This document shows positions 28,875 through 37,028 of a stretch of DNA of 64,000 nt, piece by piece. The notes beneath the pieces were generated by a model that was given only the letters and a program-made list of their open reading frames with translations, was not told the origin of the DNA and made no database searches. The position numbers and the translations under genes are program-made. Location: positions 117,872-181,871 of the forward strand of contig NZ_BMTF01000001.1 of assembly GCF_014649535.1 (NCBI RefSeq), read 5' to 3'. Positions within the stretch are counted from its first letter, which is position 1; each line of letters starts with the position of its first letter. The stretch is from Streptomyces gelaticus (lineage in GTDB: Bacteria; Actinomycetota; Actinomycetes; Streptomycetales; Streptomycetaceae).

Positions 28875-29092
28875 GGGCCCTCATTTCCTCTGCTGTGCGG
28901 GGTGCGGGACGCGGTCGGGGGATTTGGATGTGCGCGGAACAAATTACGTCACCGACTGCCTGTGCGACAGGGGTCCGTGGTGCGGGGTTACGTGCGGGAC
29001 GCGGGCCGTGCATCATTAGTCATGTCACTGAACAAATGAATCCGGGGCGCCTCGGTGCTCCTGGGCCCGACGGCACCGAAGGCGGCCAGAAG
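28875..29092. promoter_or_regulatory. Divergent xylB-xylA control region
   Basis: This 218-bp region contains the octamer GAACAAAT twice in the same orientation (28937-28944 and 29030-29037), one near each start. ATTTG at 28922-28926 makes an inverted pair with the first CAAAT. A/T-rich islands are rare here, so these are the likely sites for the ROK repressor encoded just beyond xylA. Promoter boxes are not clear enough to assign. Confidence 0.45.
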
Positions 29093-30262
29093 ATGACGGA
29101 ACGCTTCACGCCCACCCCCGACGACAGGTTCACCTTCGGGCTCTGGACAGTGGGCTGGCAGGGGCGAGACCCGTTCGGCGACGCGACCCGCGCGCCGATC
29201 GACCCGGCCGAATCCGTGCGGCGCCTCGCGGAGCTGGGCGCGTACGGCGTGACGTTCCATGACGACGACCTGATTCCGTTCGGCGCGCCGGAAACCGAGC
29301 GCGAAGGGATCGTGAAGCGGTTCCGGCAGGCGCTGGACGCGGCCGGTCTCGTCGTCCCCATGGCGACGACGAACCTCTTCACCCACCCGGTGTTCAAGGA
29401 CGGCGCGTTCACCGCCAACGACCGCGACGTGCGTCGCTACGCGCTGCGCAAGACCCTGCGCAACATCGACCTCGCCGTCGAGCTGGGCGCCACCACCTAT
29501 GTGGCCTGGGGCGGACGCGAGGGCTCCGAGTCCGGCGCCGCCAAGGACGTCCGGGTCGCCCTCGACCGCATGAAGGAAGCCTTCGACCTGCTCGGCGACT
29601 ACGTCACCGAGCAGGGTTACGACCTGAGGTTCGCCATCGAGCCCAAGCCGAACGAGCCGCGCGGCGACATCCTGCTGCCGACCATCGGCCACGCCCTCGC
29701 CTTCATCGAGCGCCTGGAGCGCCCGGAGCTGGTCGGCGTCAACCCGGAGACCGGACACGAGCAGATGGCCGGGCTGAACTTCCCGCACGGCATCGCGCAG
29801 GCGCTGTGGGCGGGCAAGCTCTTCCACATCGATCTGAACGGCCAGTCGGGCATCAAGTACGACCAGGACCTGCGCTTCGGCGCGGGCGATCTGCGCCAGG
29901 CGTTCTGGCTCGTCGACCTGCTGGAGACGGCCGGATACGCGGGCCCGCGCCATTTCGACTTCAAGCCGCCGCGCACCGAGGACCTCGACGGGGTCTGGGC
30001 GTCGGCCGCGGGCTGCATGCGCAACTACCTGATCCTCAAGGAGCGCGCCGCCGCCTTCCGCGCCGATCCCGCCGTGCGGGAAGCGCTGCGCGCGTCCCGG
30101 CTCGACGAACTGGCCCGCCCCACCGCACCGGAAGGCATGGCCGGGCTGCTGGCCGACCGGTCGGCGTTCGAGGAGTTCGACGTGGACGCGGCGGCGGAAC
30201 GGGGGATGGCGTTCGAAGTACTGGACCAGCTGGCGATGGACCACCTGCTCGGGGTCCGCTGA
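29093..30262 (+). CDS. xylA: Xylose isomerase
   Basis: This 389-residue metal-dependent isomerase converts D-xylose to D-xylulose (and glucose to fructose). The catalytic FHDDD segment has His56 and Asp59. The metal-binding [10 protein letters not shown] near 180-189 and the second-metal DLRFGAGD loop near 263-270 are intact. Length matches the Streptomyces group I enzymes. The ATG at 29093 follows GAAGG; the longer open frame upstream lacks support. Divergent xylB and the ROK repressor downstream complete the pathway unit. Confidence 0.95.
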   Translation: MTERFTPTPDDRFTFGLWTVGWQGRDPFGDATRAPIDPAESVRRLAELGAYGVTFHDDDLIPFGAPETEREGIVKRFRQALDAAGLVVPMATTNLFTHPVFKDGAFTANDRDVRRYALRKTLRNIDLAVELGATTYVAWGGREGSESGAAKDVRVALDRMKEAFDLLGDYVTEQGYDLRFAIEPKPNEPRGDILLPTIGHALAFIERLERPELVGVNPETGHEQMAGLNFPHGIAQALWAGKLFHIDLNGQSGIKYDQDLRFGAGDLRQAFWLVDLLETAGYAGPRHFDFKPPRTEDLDGVWASAAGCMRNYLILKERAAAFRADPAVREALRASRLDELARPTAPEGMAGLLADRSAFEEFDVDAAAERGMAFEVLDQLAMDHLLGVR

Positions 30263-30267
30263 GCCCG

Positions 30268-30312
30268 GGTCACCCGGTCCCGCACCGCCGGGCGGTGTGG
30301 GACCGGGTGACC
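30268..30312. terminator. 20-bp terminator between convergent xylA and ROK gene
   Basis: Arms 30268-30287 and 30293-30312 pair over 20 bp with one G-U pair and a five-base loop. It starts 6 nt past the xylA stop and is suited to stop transcription from both sides. Confidence 0.85.
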
Positions 30313-30338
30313 GGTGGTACGGCCGCCCGGGTGTCCGT

Positions 30339-31592
30339 TCAGTCCGCTCCGCCGGTCGCGCGGCCCGCGTATGCCATCGGGTCGGCCAGCACCTCCGTCA
30401 GCACCAGCGCCGCGGCGCCCCGTGCCGCGTCACCCGCGACGGACGAGGCACGCAGCCGCCCGCTGCCGGGGGACCAGAGCCCCGACACCACACGGCCGGT
30501 CAGTTCCTCGTCGGCGGGCGGCGACAGCCACGGCATCAGGTTCCGGTAGACCCCGCCCAGCACCACCGCGTCCGGGTCGAGCAGATTCACCGCCCCCGAC
30601 AGCACCCGCCCCAGCATCCGGCCGGCCTCCGCGACCGCGGCCACCGCCCGTTCGTCCCCCGTCCGGGCACGCCGTTCCAGCTCGGCCACCCCGGCTCCGC
30701 CGCCGGGCTCCTCGATCCCGGCGGCCCGCAGGATCGCCGCCTGTCCCGCGTACTGCTCCAGACAACCCCGCGAGCCGCACCGGCACTCCGGTCCCCCGGC
30801 GTCCACCACCACATGCCCGATCTCTCCGGCGAACCCGTGCGCCCCGCGCAGGAGTTCACCGCCGATGACCAGGGCGCCGCCGACACCGATCTCGCCCGTC
30901 AGATAGAGGAAGCTGCGGATCGTGTCGAGCCCGCCGAACCACAGCTCGGCCAGCGCCGCCAGATTGGCCTCGTTCTCCGACCGCACCGGCAGCGCCGTAC
31001 CGCCGGGACGCTCGACGGCGAGCGCGGCGGCGAAGAGTTCACGGGCCGGAACCCGGTTCCAGCCCAGATTGGGCGCCTGGCGCACCGTACCGCCCGAAAC
31101 CAGTCCGGGCAGTGCGAGTGTCGCCCCCACCGGGAACAGCTCCTGCTCGCGCGCCGACTCCAGGGTGCGCGCGGCGATCCCGGCCGCCCGTGCCAGGACC
31201 TCGGCCGGCGGTGCGCCGCGATTGTCGAGGTGTTCGGTGAGCCGCACCCGTCCGGTGCCTGCCAGGTCGACGACGCACACCGAGACGTAGTCGATGTTGA
31301 CCTCCACGCCGAGTCCGGCGGGCCCGGTGCGCGCCACCTTGAGTACGGTCCCGGGGCGGCCCGCCTGCCCGCTGAAGGTCTTGCCGGACTCGGTGAGGAA
31401 TCCGATGCCGAGCAGCTGTTCGACGAGTGAGGACACCGTGGCCCGGGTCAGTCCCACCCGTGCGGCGACCGTGGCCCTGGTCGCTCCGCCCTCGGCCTCG
31501 TCGCGGACGGCCCGCAGTACCAGACTGAGGTTGCTCCGGCGCACGGTGTCCTTGTCGGCCTTGGGCCCCAGCGGTGTGACGTTGCTCTTCAT
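30339..31592 (-). CDS. ROK-family transcriptional repressor of xylose genes
   Basis: This 417-residue regulator has an N-terminal winged helix-turn-helix (about 20-75, VAARVGLTRATVSSLVEQLL). A ROK sugar-kinase-like domain with the zinc-binding CRCGSRGCLE motif and a GEIGHVVVDAGG segment follows. It lies tail to tail with xylA and most likely represses xylA/xylB in the absence of xylose, as XylR-type ROK proteins do. I chose the ATG at 31592 although no strong ribosome binding site is seen; the open frame upstream overlaps the DUF305 gene and is not credible. Confidence 0.85.
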   Translation of the reverse strand: MKSNVTPLGPKADKDTVRRSNLSLVLRAVRDEAEGGATRATVAARVGLTRATVSSLVEQLLGIGFLTESGKTFSGQAGRPGTVLKVARTGPAGLGVEVNIDYVSVCVVDLAGTGRVRLTEHLDNRGAPPAEVLARAAGIAARTLESAREQELFPVGATLALPGLVSGGTVRQAPNLGWNRVPARELFAAALAVERPGGTALPVRSENEANLAALAELWFGGLDTIRSFLYLTGEIGVGGALVIGGELLRGAHGFAGEIGHVVVDAGGPECRCGSRGCLEQYAGQAAILRAAGIEEPGGGAGVAELERRARTGDERAVAAVAEAGRMLGRVLSGAVNLLDPDAVVLGGVYRNLMPWLSPPADEELTGRVVSGLWSPGSGRLRASSVAGDAARGAAALVLTEVLADPMAYAGRATGGAD

Positions 31593-31729
31593 GTCGGGGC
31601 CGAGCCTATGCGATCTGCTGTGCGAACCGGCGGGCCGCAGCTTCCGGCCGCGCGGGTGCGGGGACGGCCCGTTCGCGGGGGAGGCGACCCGCCGCGAACG
31701 GACCGTCGGGGAGACCGGGCGCGCGGCAC

Positions 31730-32386
31730 TCAGGCCTTCGCGCCGCGCTCCTTCAGCATGTCCGCCATGAGTGCGATCTCCGACTGCTGGCCCTGCACCA
31801 TGCCCGCCGCCAGGTTCCGGATCGCATCCGTGTCCGCGGAGCCGGCCGCCGCCTGAGCCATCTCGGCGCCGGCACGGTGGTGCGAGGTCATCAGCTTCAG
31901 GAACAGCACCTCGGCGTCCTTGCCCTTCGCCGCCCGCAGCCTGTCGAGCTCGGTGTCGGTCGCCATGCCGGGCATCAGCGAACCGTCGCCCCTCGGTGTG
32001 AAGGTGTGACCCATCCACTCCATGGGCGGGGCGGAGGAGGACTTCGCCCGGCCCCACATCTCCAGCCAGCCGAGCATCATGCCGCGCTGGTTGGCCTGTG
32101 TGTTGATGATGTCGTACGCGAGCCGGCGCACCGCCTCGTCGGACGTGCGGTCCCGGACGATGAACGACATCTCGACCGCCTGCTGATGGTGGACCGACAT
32201 GTCACGGGCGAACCCGGCATCGACCGAGGTGTCCGAGGGCGCCGCGGAGGCGGAGCCCGCGGCGGTCGCGGGCCCCGCGGACGAGGACGGTCGTACGAGC
32301 ATGAGCACGACCAGTCCCAGCGCCAGCAGCAGCACCGCACCGCCGGCCAGCACCATCGGACGCGAGGAGCGGACCGTGGACGTCAC
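31730..32386 (-). CDS. DUF305 membrane-anchored His-rich protein
   Basis: This 218-residue protein has one N-terminal membrane helix (about 12-32) and an extracellular DUF305 helical bundle. It carries the paired motifs MSVHHQQAVEMS near 63-74 and MTSHHRAGAEMA near 166-177, whose His and Met residues suggest metal (copper) binding. The start overlaps the stop of the DUF3105 gene by four bases (ATGA). DUF305-DUF3105 pairs recur in actinobacteria; the function is not established. Confidence 0.85.
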   Translation of the reverse strand: MTSTVRSSRPMVLAGGAVLLLALGLVVLMLVRPSSSAGPATAAGSASAAPSDTSVDAGFARDMSVHHQQAVEMSFIVRDRTSDEAVRRLAYDIINTQANQRGMMLGWLEMWGRAKSSSAPPMEWMGHTFTPRGDGSLMPGMATDTELDRLRAAKGKDAEVLFLKLMTSHHRAGAEMAQAAAGSADTDAIRNLAAGMVQGQQSEIALMADMLKERGAKA

Positions 32387-33033
32387 TGGGCGACCCCGCC
32401 CGTGCAGGCCGCGCCCGGCTCCGGGGTCTGCGGGCCCTGCACGTACTTGGTGAAGAACTGCTCGACGCGCGCGTCGGCCGCGCCGGTCACCGTCACCTGC
32501 TTTCCCCAGGCGCTGAGCATGAGCGGGGCGGCCTGGTCCTCGACCGGGCTCATCAGGGAGTAGGGCGTCGACTCGATCCGTTCACGGAGCTTCTCGAGGT
32601 CGGCAGGCTTCGCCTTGCTCGTGTACGTGACCCACACCGCGCCGTGCTCCAGGGAGTGGACGGCGTTCTCCTTCGGTATCGCCTTGGTGTAGACGTCGGC
32701 GTTGCAGTTCATCCAGACCGGGTTGTGATCTCCGCCGACCGGCGGGTTCATCGGGTAGTCGACCTTCTTCTCGACGTGGTCCCGGGTGAGCTTGTCCCAG
32801 GTCCGCTCGCCCTTCACCGCCGAGGACTTGGCCTCGACCTCGGCCTTCTCCTTGTCGTCGGCGGCGGACATCAGATAGCCGCCGCCCACGACGAGCGCCG
32901 CGACCACGGCGACGGAAGCGGTGATGGTGATGATGCGACCGCGCCGCTCGCGGGCCCGCTCCTGGCGGCGGGCCTCCTCCAGCTTGGCGCGGCGTGCGGA
33001 GGCAGACGTGTTCTGTTGGTTGGCGGATGCCAT
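32383..33033 (-). CDS. DUF3105 membrane protein
   Basis: This 216-residue protein has a basic, coiled-coil-prone cytoplasmic N-terminus (1-33) and one membrane helix (about 34-55). An extracellular DUF3105 domain follows with VDYPMNPPVGGDHNPVWMNC near 91-110 and AVHSLEHGAVWVTY near 123-136. The conserved His and Cys residues could bind a metal. It is coupled to the DUF305 gene, and both probably sit on the outer face of the membrane. Confidence 0.85.
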   Translation of the reverse strand: MASANQQNTSASARRAKLEEARRQERARERRGRIITITASVAVVAALVVGGGYLMSAADDKEKAEVEAKSSAVKGERTWDKLTRDHVEKKVDYPMNPPVGGDHNPVWMNCNADVYTKAIPKENAVHSLEHGAVWVTYTSKAKPADLEKLRERIESTPYSLMSPVEDQAAPLMLSAWGKQVTVTGAADARVEQFFTKYVQGPQTPEPGAACTGGVAQ

Positions 33034-33117
33034 GGGGGAGTCCTTCGGTTCGACAAGAGGGGAGCTGAGGGCATGCGGAGTCCGTTCCCCGGGTGTCCCG
33101 GGGAACGGGGCCTGCCT

Positions 33118-33540
33118 CTAGATCCGTTGAACCTGCAGACGGAGATGGTCGACTTCCCGCACGGCGTCGTTGGACGGGCCGCGGATCGCGGCCGCGCCGG
33201 TCAGGGGGGCGACAGGAGCGGTGACGGTCGTACCGGGAAGGGCCGCGGGCGCGCTCTGGACCGGCAGCACGACCGGGGTCGAGTGCTCGGAGGTGCCGTG
33301 GCAGGAGCTGCCCGCGCCCCGGTCCTCGGGAGCGTCGGCCACCACGATCCGCGCGAGCGCCTGCTGCGTGGGCGTGATGGTCCGGGCGACGGCCGCCGGG
33401 TGGGCGCCCGAGCCGTGTGCGGCCGGGGCCGTGATCGAACAGCACGACACCATGGCGAAGAGCACGAACAGCCAGCCGGACACGGCCGACGCGCAGCTGC
33501 CCCGCGTGCGTCGGCGCATCCCTTCGCTCAGCCCGTTCAT
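33118..33540 (-). CDS. Small membrane or exported protein upstream of DUF3105
   Basis: I know no named family. The 140-residue protein starts at the ATG at 33540 (an ATG 21 nt later is possible). It has a positively charged start, a hydrophobic helix (VSGWLFVLFAMVSCCSI) and an exported Pro/Ala-rich tail with SSCHGTSEHS. It lies 84 nt before the DUF3105 gene on the same strand and is probably part of the same envelope unit. Confidence 0.55.
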   Translation of the reverse strand: MNGLSEGMRRRTRGSCASAVSGWLFVLFAMVSCCSITAPAAHGSGAHPAAVARTITPTQQALARIVVADAPEDRGAGSSCHGTSEHSTPVVLPVQSAPAALPGTTVTAPVAPLTGAAAIRGPSNDAVREVDHLRLQVQRI

Positions 33541-33827
33541 CCCGTCATCGTACGCGGTGCGTGAAGTTTCACAGAGGGGGTGGACGGGGTGGCTGCCGGG
33601 CAGCTGCCCCCTCGCGCGACCGGCACGCCCGCGAGCGCGCGGGCGGCCTCGGCCACCGGTGGCAGTCCGTCGAACCGGACACCGGGATCGTCGTGGCGGG
33701 CTTCGCCGACCATGTGCAGGCTGTGCAGGCGGCCGACGAGCAGGTGGGCCGAACGGGCCCGTTCGTACGGGTTCCCGCCGGCCGTGAAAAGCGGCCCTGG
33801 CAGCCGTCACCGTGCCATGATGCGCCC

Positions 33828-34436
33828 ATGCCGTACTTGGTGCCGCCCCACATTCCCCCGGGGCGCTTCGCGGAGTCTGCCCAGCCGGCTCTGGCCGTCG
33901 CCGACGACCTGCTCCTGCGGCCGTGGCGACGGGAGGACGCACCGGCGGTCATGACCGCCTTCTCCGATCCGGCGATCCAGCACTGGCATCTGCGCCGGGC
34001 CGACAGCGAGGACGAGGCGCGCGACTGGATCGAGCAGTGGCGGGACGCCTGGCACAGCGAGACCGCGGCCCACTGGGCCGTCGTGCGTCCGCTGGGAGCG
34101 GGCGACGCAATCGGGGAAGTCCTCGGCCGGATCTCGCTCCGCTCCCTGATCCCCGGGATCGGTCAGGCGGAGTGCGCCTACTGGGTGCTGCCGGCCGCCC
34201 GCGGACGCGGCCTGGCGCCCCGGGCCGTCTCGGCGCTCGCGCACTGGGCCTTCGAGGAGATCGGGTTCGAGCGGCTCGAACTCGCGCACTCCGTGCTGAA
34301 CGAGGCGTCCTGCCGGGTGGCCGTCAAGACGGGCTTCGCCCTGGAGGGCACCCGGCGCCGCTCCCATCTGCACGCCGACGGCTGGCACGACATGCATCTG
34401 CACGCCAGGCTCCGCGCGGACGGAGCGCAGGGTTGA
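33828..34436 (+). CDS. GNAT-family N-acetyltransferase
   Basis: This 202-residue acetyl-CoA-dependent acetyltransferase is of the RimJ/RimL type. It opens with LLLRPWRREDAPAVMTAFSDPAIQHW near 28-53, has the acetyl-CoA loop AARGRGLAPRAV near 123-134, and ends with the FERLELAHSVLNEASCRVAVKTGF block near 149-171. The substrate is unknown (protein N-terminus or a small amine). The ATG at 33828 is the first convincing start; the 290 bases before it hold no recognisable gene. Confidence 0.85.
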   Translation: MPYLVPPHIPPGRFAESAQPALAVADDLLLRPWRREDAPAVMTAFSDPAIQHWHLRRADSEDEARDWIEQWRDAWHSETAAHWAVVRPLGAGDAIGEVLGRISLRSLIPGIGQAECAYWVLPAARGRGLAPRAVSALAHWAFEEIGFERLELAHSVLNEASCRVAVKTGFALEGTRRRSHLHADGWHDMHLHARLRADGAQG

Positions 34437-34745
34437 CCGCGACGGGAGCGGTGCGGGCTGTTCGCGTCGTCCCCGCCGAGCCGCGCCGATCGGTCCCGCT
34501 CGGTGGACCCTGCCGCGCCGACACCCGGCCCGGCCGGCGCGGCAGCGGCGCCGCCCTGCCCGCCTCCCGGCCGGCTGCCGACCCGGTGGCAGCCGGGTCG
34601 CTGCCCGAGGACGTCGTGGACCGCCCGGTCTTGTCCATGGCCGTACACGCCGTCCGGATCATCGCGCGCGAGGCCGGCTGCTCCGAGGCGTGCGGGGCGG
34701 GGCAGGTGCCCGGGCGTGCCGGTCCCGGACGGCGCAGCGCCCCGG
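34437..34745. other. Gene-free interval
   Basis: About 310 bases between the convergent GNAT and lyase genes. All six frames are open in parts, but no translation resembles a family, and no strong hairpin was found. Confidence 0.4.
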
Positions 34746-36107
34746 TCAGCCGCGGTCGAGCGCGCGGTCGGTGAGGGAACCGGCGCAGCCGGTGTACCGG
34801 GCGGGGTCGGTGAGTTCGCCCAGGTCGAGACCGGCGAGCTCGGGTTCCTCGTCGAGCACGTCGGTGAGTACGTCGGCCAGGTCCGTGGTCTCCGCGCGGG
34901 CCCGGTCGGCGGCGCCGATCAGGACTTCCTCGGCACGCTTGCGGCCGATCCGTTCCGCGAACACGACAGCCAGCCGCTCCGAGACGATCAGCCCGTCGGT
35001 GAGCTGGAGGTTCTCCCGCATGGCGTACGGGACGACGCGCAGCGCGCCGGTGAGTCCGGCTGCGCGGTGCGCGGCCCCGCCGACGAGCCGCAGCAGTTCG
35101 CGCAGCGGCTCCCACTCGGCGTGCCAGGCCCCGGCGGGCCGCTCGTCCTCGGCGGCGAGCGAGCCGTACAGCGTCGCCGCCAGCCCGGGGGCCCGGCGTG
35201 CGGCCGCCGCGATCAGCGTGGCGTGCACCGGATCGGCCCTGTGTGCCATGACGGCCGTGTCATCGCCGTGCCCCTCGGTGACCTCGCCGATCTCGGTGCG
35301 GGACAGATTGAGTACATCGGCCGCCAACTTGCCGAGCGCCCCGGCCGTGAAGGCGAGCGAGCCCGCCAGATCGGCGATCGGGGTGCGCAGGGCGTGCCAC
35401 GGCAACAGCGGTTCGGCGAGACCCAGTTCGCTCGCGAACGCCTGGACCAGGGGCAGTCCGGGTTCGATCCCGTCGACGTCCTCGGTGGGGGCGTGCGCCT
35501 CGAAGGCGGCCAACGTGCCTGCGACGCCGCCGAGTTGTACGGGCAGTGACTCCCGTACGACCGAGAGGCGGTCCCTCGCGTCAAGGATCAGTGCCCGCCA
35601 TCCCGCAGCCTTCAGACCGAAGGTGGTCGGTGCGGTGTGCTGGGTGAGCGTCCGGCCGGCCATCGGGGTGTTGCGGTGCGCGGTGGCGAGCCGTGACACC
35701 GCGTCCGCGGCCCGTGCCAGGTCGTCGAGCAGCGGGGCCAGGGTCCGCGCGGCGACGAGCATGGCGGCCGTGTCGAGGATGTCCTGGCTGGTCGCGCCCC
35801 GGTGCACATACGGCTGGACGTCCTGCCCCACCGCGGCGGCGAGCGCCGTGGCCAGCGGGACGACCGGATCGCCGCCCGCGCGTGCGCGCAGCGCCAGGTC
35901 CCGTACGTCGAAGCGGCCGGCCTCGGCCGCGGCCGAGGTCACCGCCCGGCCCGCCTCCGCAGGGGCGAGCCCGCACACGGCCTGGGCGCGGGTGAGTGCC
36001 GCCTCGGCGTCCAGCATCGCCTGCAGAAAGGCGCTGTCGCCGGTGGCAGTCTCGGCGGGGGAGCCGGCCCGCCCGGGGGCGAGCAGTCCGGCATCGCTCT
36101 CGTACAT
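34746..36107 (-). CDS. Fumarase/aspartase-superfamily protein, PcaB-like, signature lost
   Basis: The 453-residue protein aligns along its length with 3-carboxymuconate cycloisomerase/adenylosuccinate-lyase-like enzymes: YVHRGATSQDILDTA near 100-114, LTQHTAPTTFGLKAAGWR near 153-170 and GAWHAEWEPLRELLRL near 321-336. The superfamily signature GSSxMPxKxNP is replaced by GDDTAVMAHRADPV, which removes the catalytic Ser loop and the conserved Lys and Asn. It may be inactive or have a changed reaction. No other protocatechuate-pathway gene is nearby. I chose the ATG at 36107 because GGAG lies 8 nt upstream. Confidence 0.75.
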   Translation of the reverse strand: MYESDAGLLAPGRAGSPAETATGDSAFLQAMLDAEAALTRAQAVCGLAPAEAGRAVTSAAAEAGRFDVRDLALRARAGGDPVVPLATALAAAVGQDVQPYVHRGATSQDILDTAAMLVAARTLAPLLDDLARAADAVSRLATAHRNTPMAGRTLTQHTAPTTFGLKAAGWRALILDARDRLSVVRESLPVQLGGVAGTLAAFEAHAPTEDVDGIEPGLPLVQAFASELGLAEPLLPWHALRTPIADLAGSLAFTAGALGKLAADVLNLSRTEIGEVTEGHGDDTAVMAHRADPVHATLIAAAARRAPGLAATLYGSLAAEDERPAGAWHAEWEPLRELLRLVGGAAHRAAGLTGALRVVPYAMRENLQLTDGLIVSERLAVVFAERIGRKRAEEVLIGAADRARAETTDLADVLTDVLDEEPELAGLDLGELTDPARYTGCAGSLTDRALDRG

Positions 36108-36143
36108 CGGCTGCACTCCAGGAGACCCCGGGGCCACACGGCC

Positions 36144-36911
36144 CTAGCCTTCGCTGCCCGTCCGGTGGATGCCGAACACCGCGCCCTGCGGGTCACGGAC
36201 GACCGCGATCCGCGGCCCGTCCGGGATGTCCGTCGGCGGCACCAGCAGTTCGCCACCGGCCCCCTGAGCCGTGGCTGCCGTCGCATCGACATCCGTAACG
36301 GCGAAGTACGGGACCCAGTTCGGCATTGCCTCCGGCGGGAAGCTCTCGTCCATGATCAGCATCCCGCCGAAGTCCTCACCGGCCACACCCCACTGCGTGT
36401 ACCGCTCGGACGCGGCGTTCACCGTCCACCCGAGGACCGCCGGATAGAAAGCGAGCGCCGGGTCGGCCTCACGGGTGACGAGTTCGACCCAGCCGAGCGC
36501 GCCGGGGTCGTTCAGCCGCTCGGCACCGGCGAAGGCGCGCTTCTGCCACAGCGAGAACACCGCCCCCGAGGGATCGGCGACGACCGCGAACCTGCCCTGG
36601 TCGAAGACGTCGATGGGGCCGACGAGCAGCGAGCCGCCCGCCGACTTCACCCGCTCGACCGTGGCGTCCGTGTCGTCGGTGGCGAACGAGACCGTCCAGG
36701 CGGTCGGCCGGCCCGGCTGGTAGATCGGGCTGAGCGCGGCCACCCGCTCGTCGCCGAGGCGCGCCATCGTGTAGCCGCCCGCCTCCTCACGCGGATCGGT
36801 CTCGGAGCGCCAGCCGAATAGGGCCGCGTAGAACGACTTGGCGGCAGGGATGTCGGAGGTGCTCAGCTCGATCCAGCAGGGGCCGCCGGGTACCGGTCCG
36901 GTGAGCTTCAT
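36144..36911 (-). CDS. Two-domain VOC (glyoxalase-fold) protein
   Basis: This 255-residue protein is made of two vicinal-oxygen-chelate modules (about 8-125 and 138-250). Each has a CWIELSTSDIPAAKSFYAALFGW-like start (second copy VELVTREADPALAFY) and a VVADPSGAVFSLW or VVRDPQGAVFGIH end. Such proteins act on or bind small molecules; the substrate is unknown. GAGGAA precedes the ATG. The very long open frame upstream on this strand is an antisense shadow of the FUSC gene. Confidence 0.85.
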   Translation of the reverse strand: MKLTGPVPGGPCWIELSTSDIPAAKSFYAALFGWRSETDPREEAGGYTMARLGDERVAALSPIYQPGRPTAWTVSFATDDTDATVERVKSAGGSLLVGPIDVFDQGRFAVVADPSGAVFSLWQKRAFAGAERLNDPGALGWVELVTREADPALAFYPAVLGWTVNAASERYTQWGVAGEDFGGMLIMDESFPPEAMPNWVPYFAVTDVDATAATAQGAGGELLVPPTDIPDGPRIAVVRDPQGAVFGIHRTGSEG

Positions 36912-36993
36912 TCGGGTTCCTCCGCGGTGGTGTGGACGCCCTTGCGTACTCGAAACGCTATGACCTCGTGCCGGATGCGGCCATCGGGGAAAC

Positions 36994-37025
36994 TGTTTTA
37001 CGGGTGTAATACCTGCTAAAGTATT
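36994..37025 (+). promoter_or_regulatory. Promoter and MarR-type operator of the exporter operon
   Basis: TGTTTT (36994-36999) and TAAAGT (37017-37022) are spaced 17 nt, which puts transcription start at about 37029, the GTG itself, so the message is probably leaderless. AATAC (37008-37012) and GTATT (37021-37025) form an inverted repeat across the -10 box, suited to repression by the MarR protein encoded downstream. Confidence 0.55.
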
Positions 37026-37028
37026 TGA

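Noticed and set aside
34746..36107. Protocatechuate degradation operon
   Set aside because: Only one PcaB-like gene is present, its signature is lost, and no dioxygenase, decarboxylase or transferase genes flank it.
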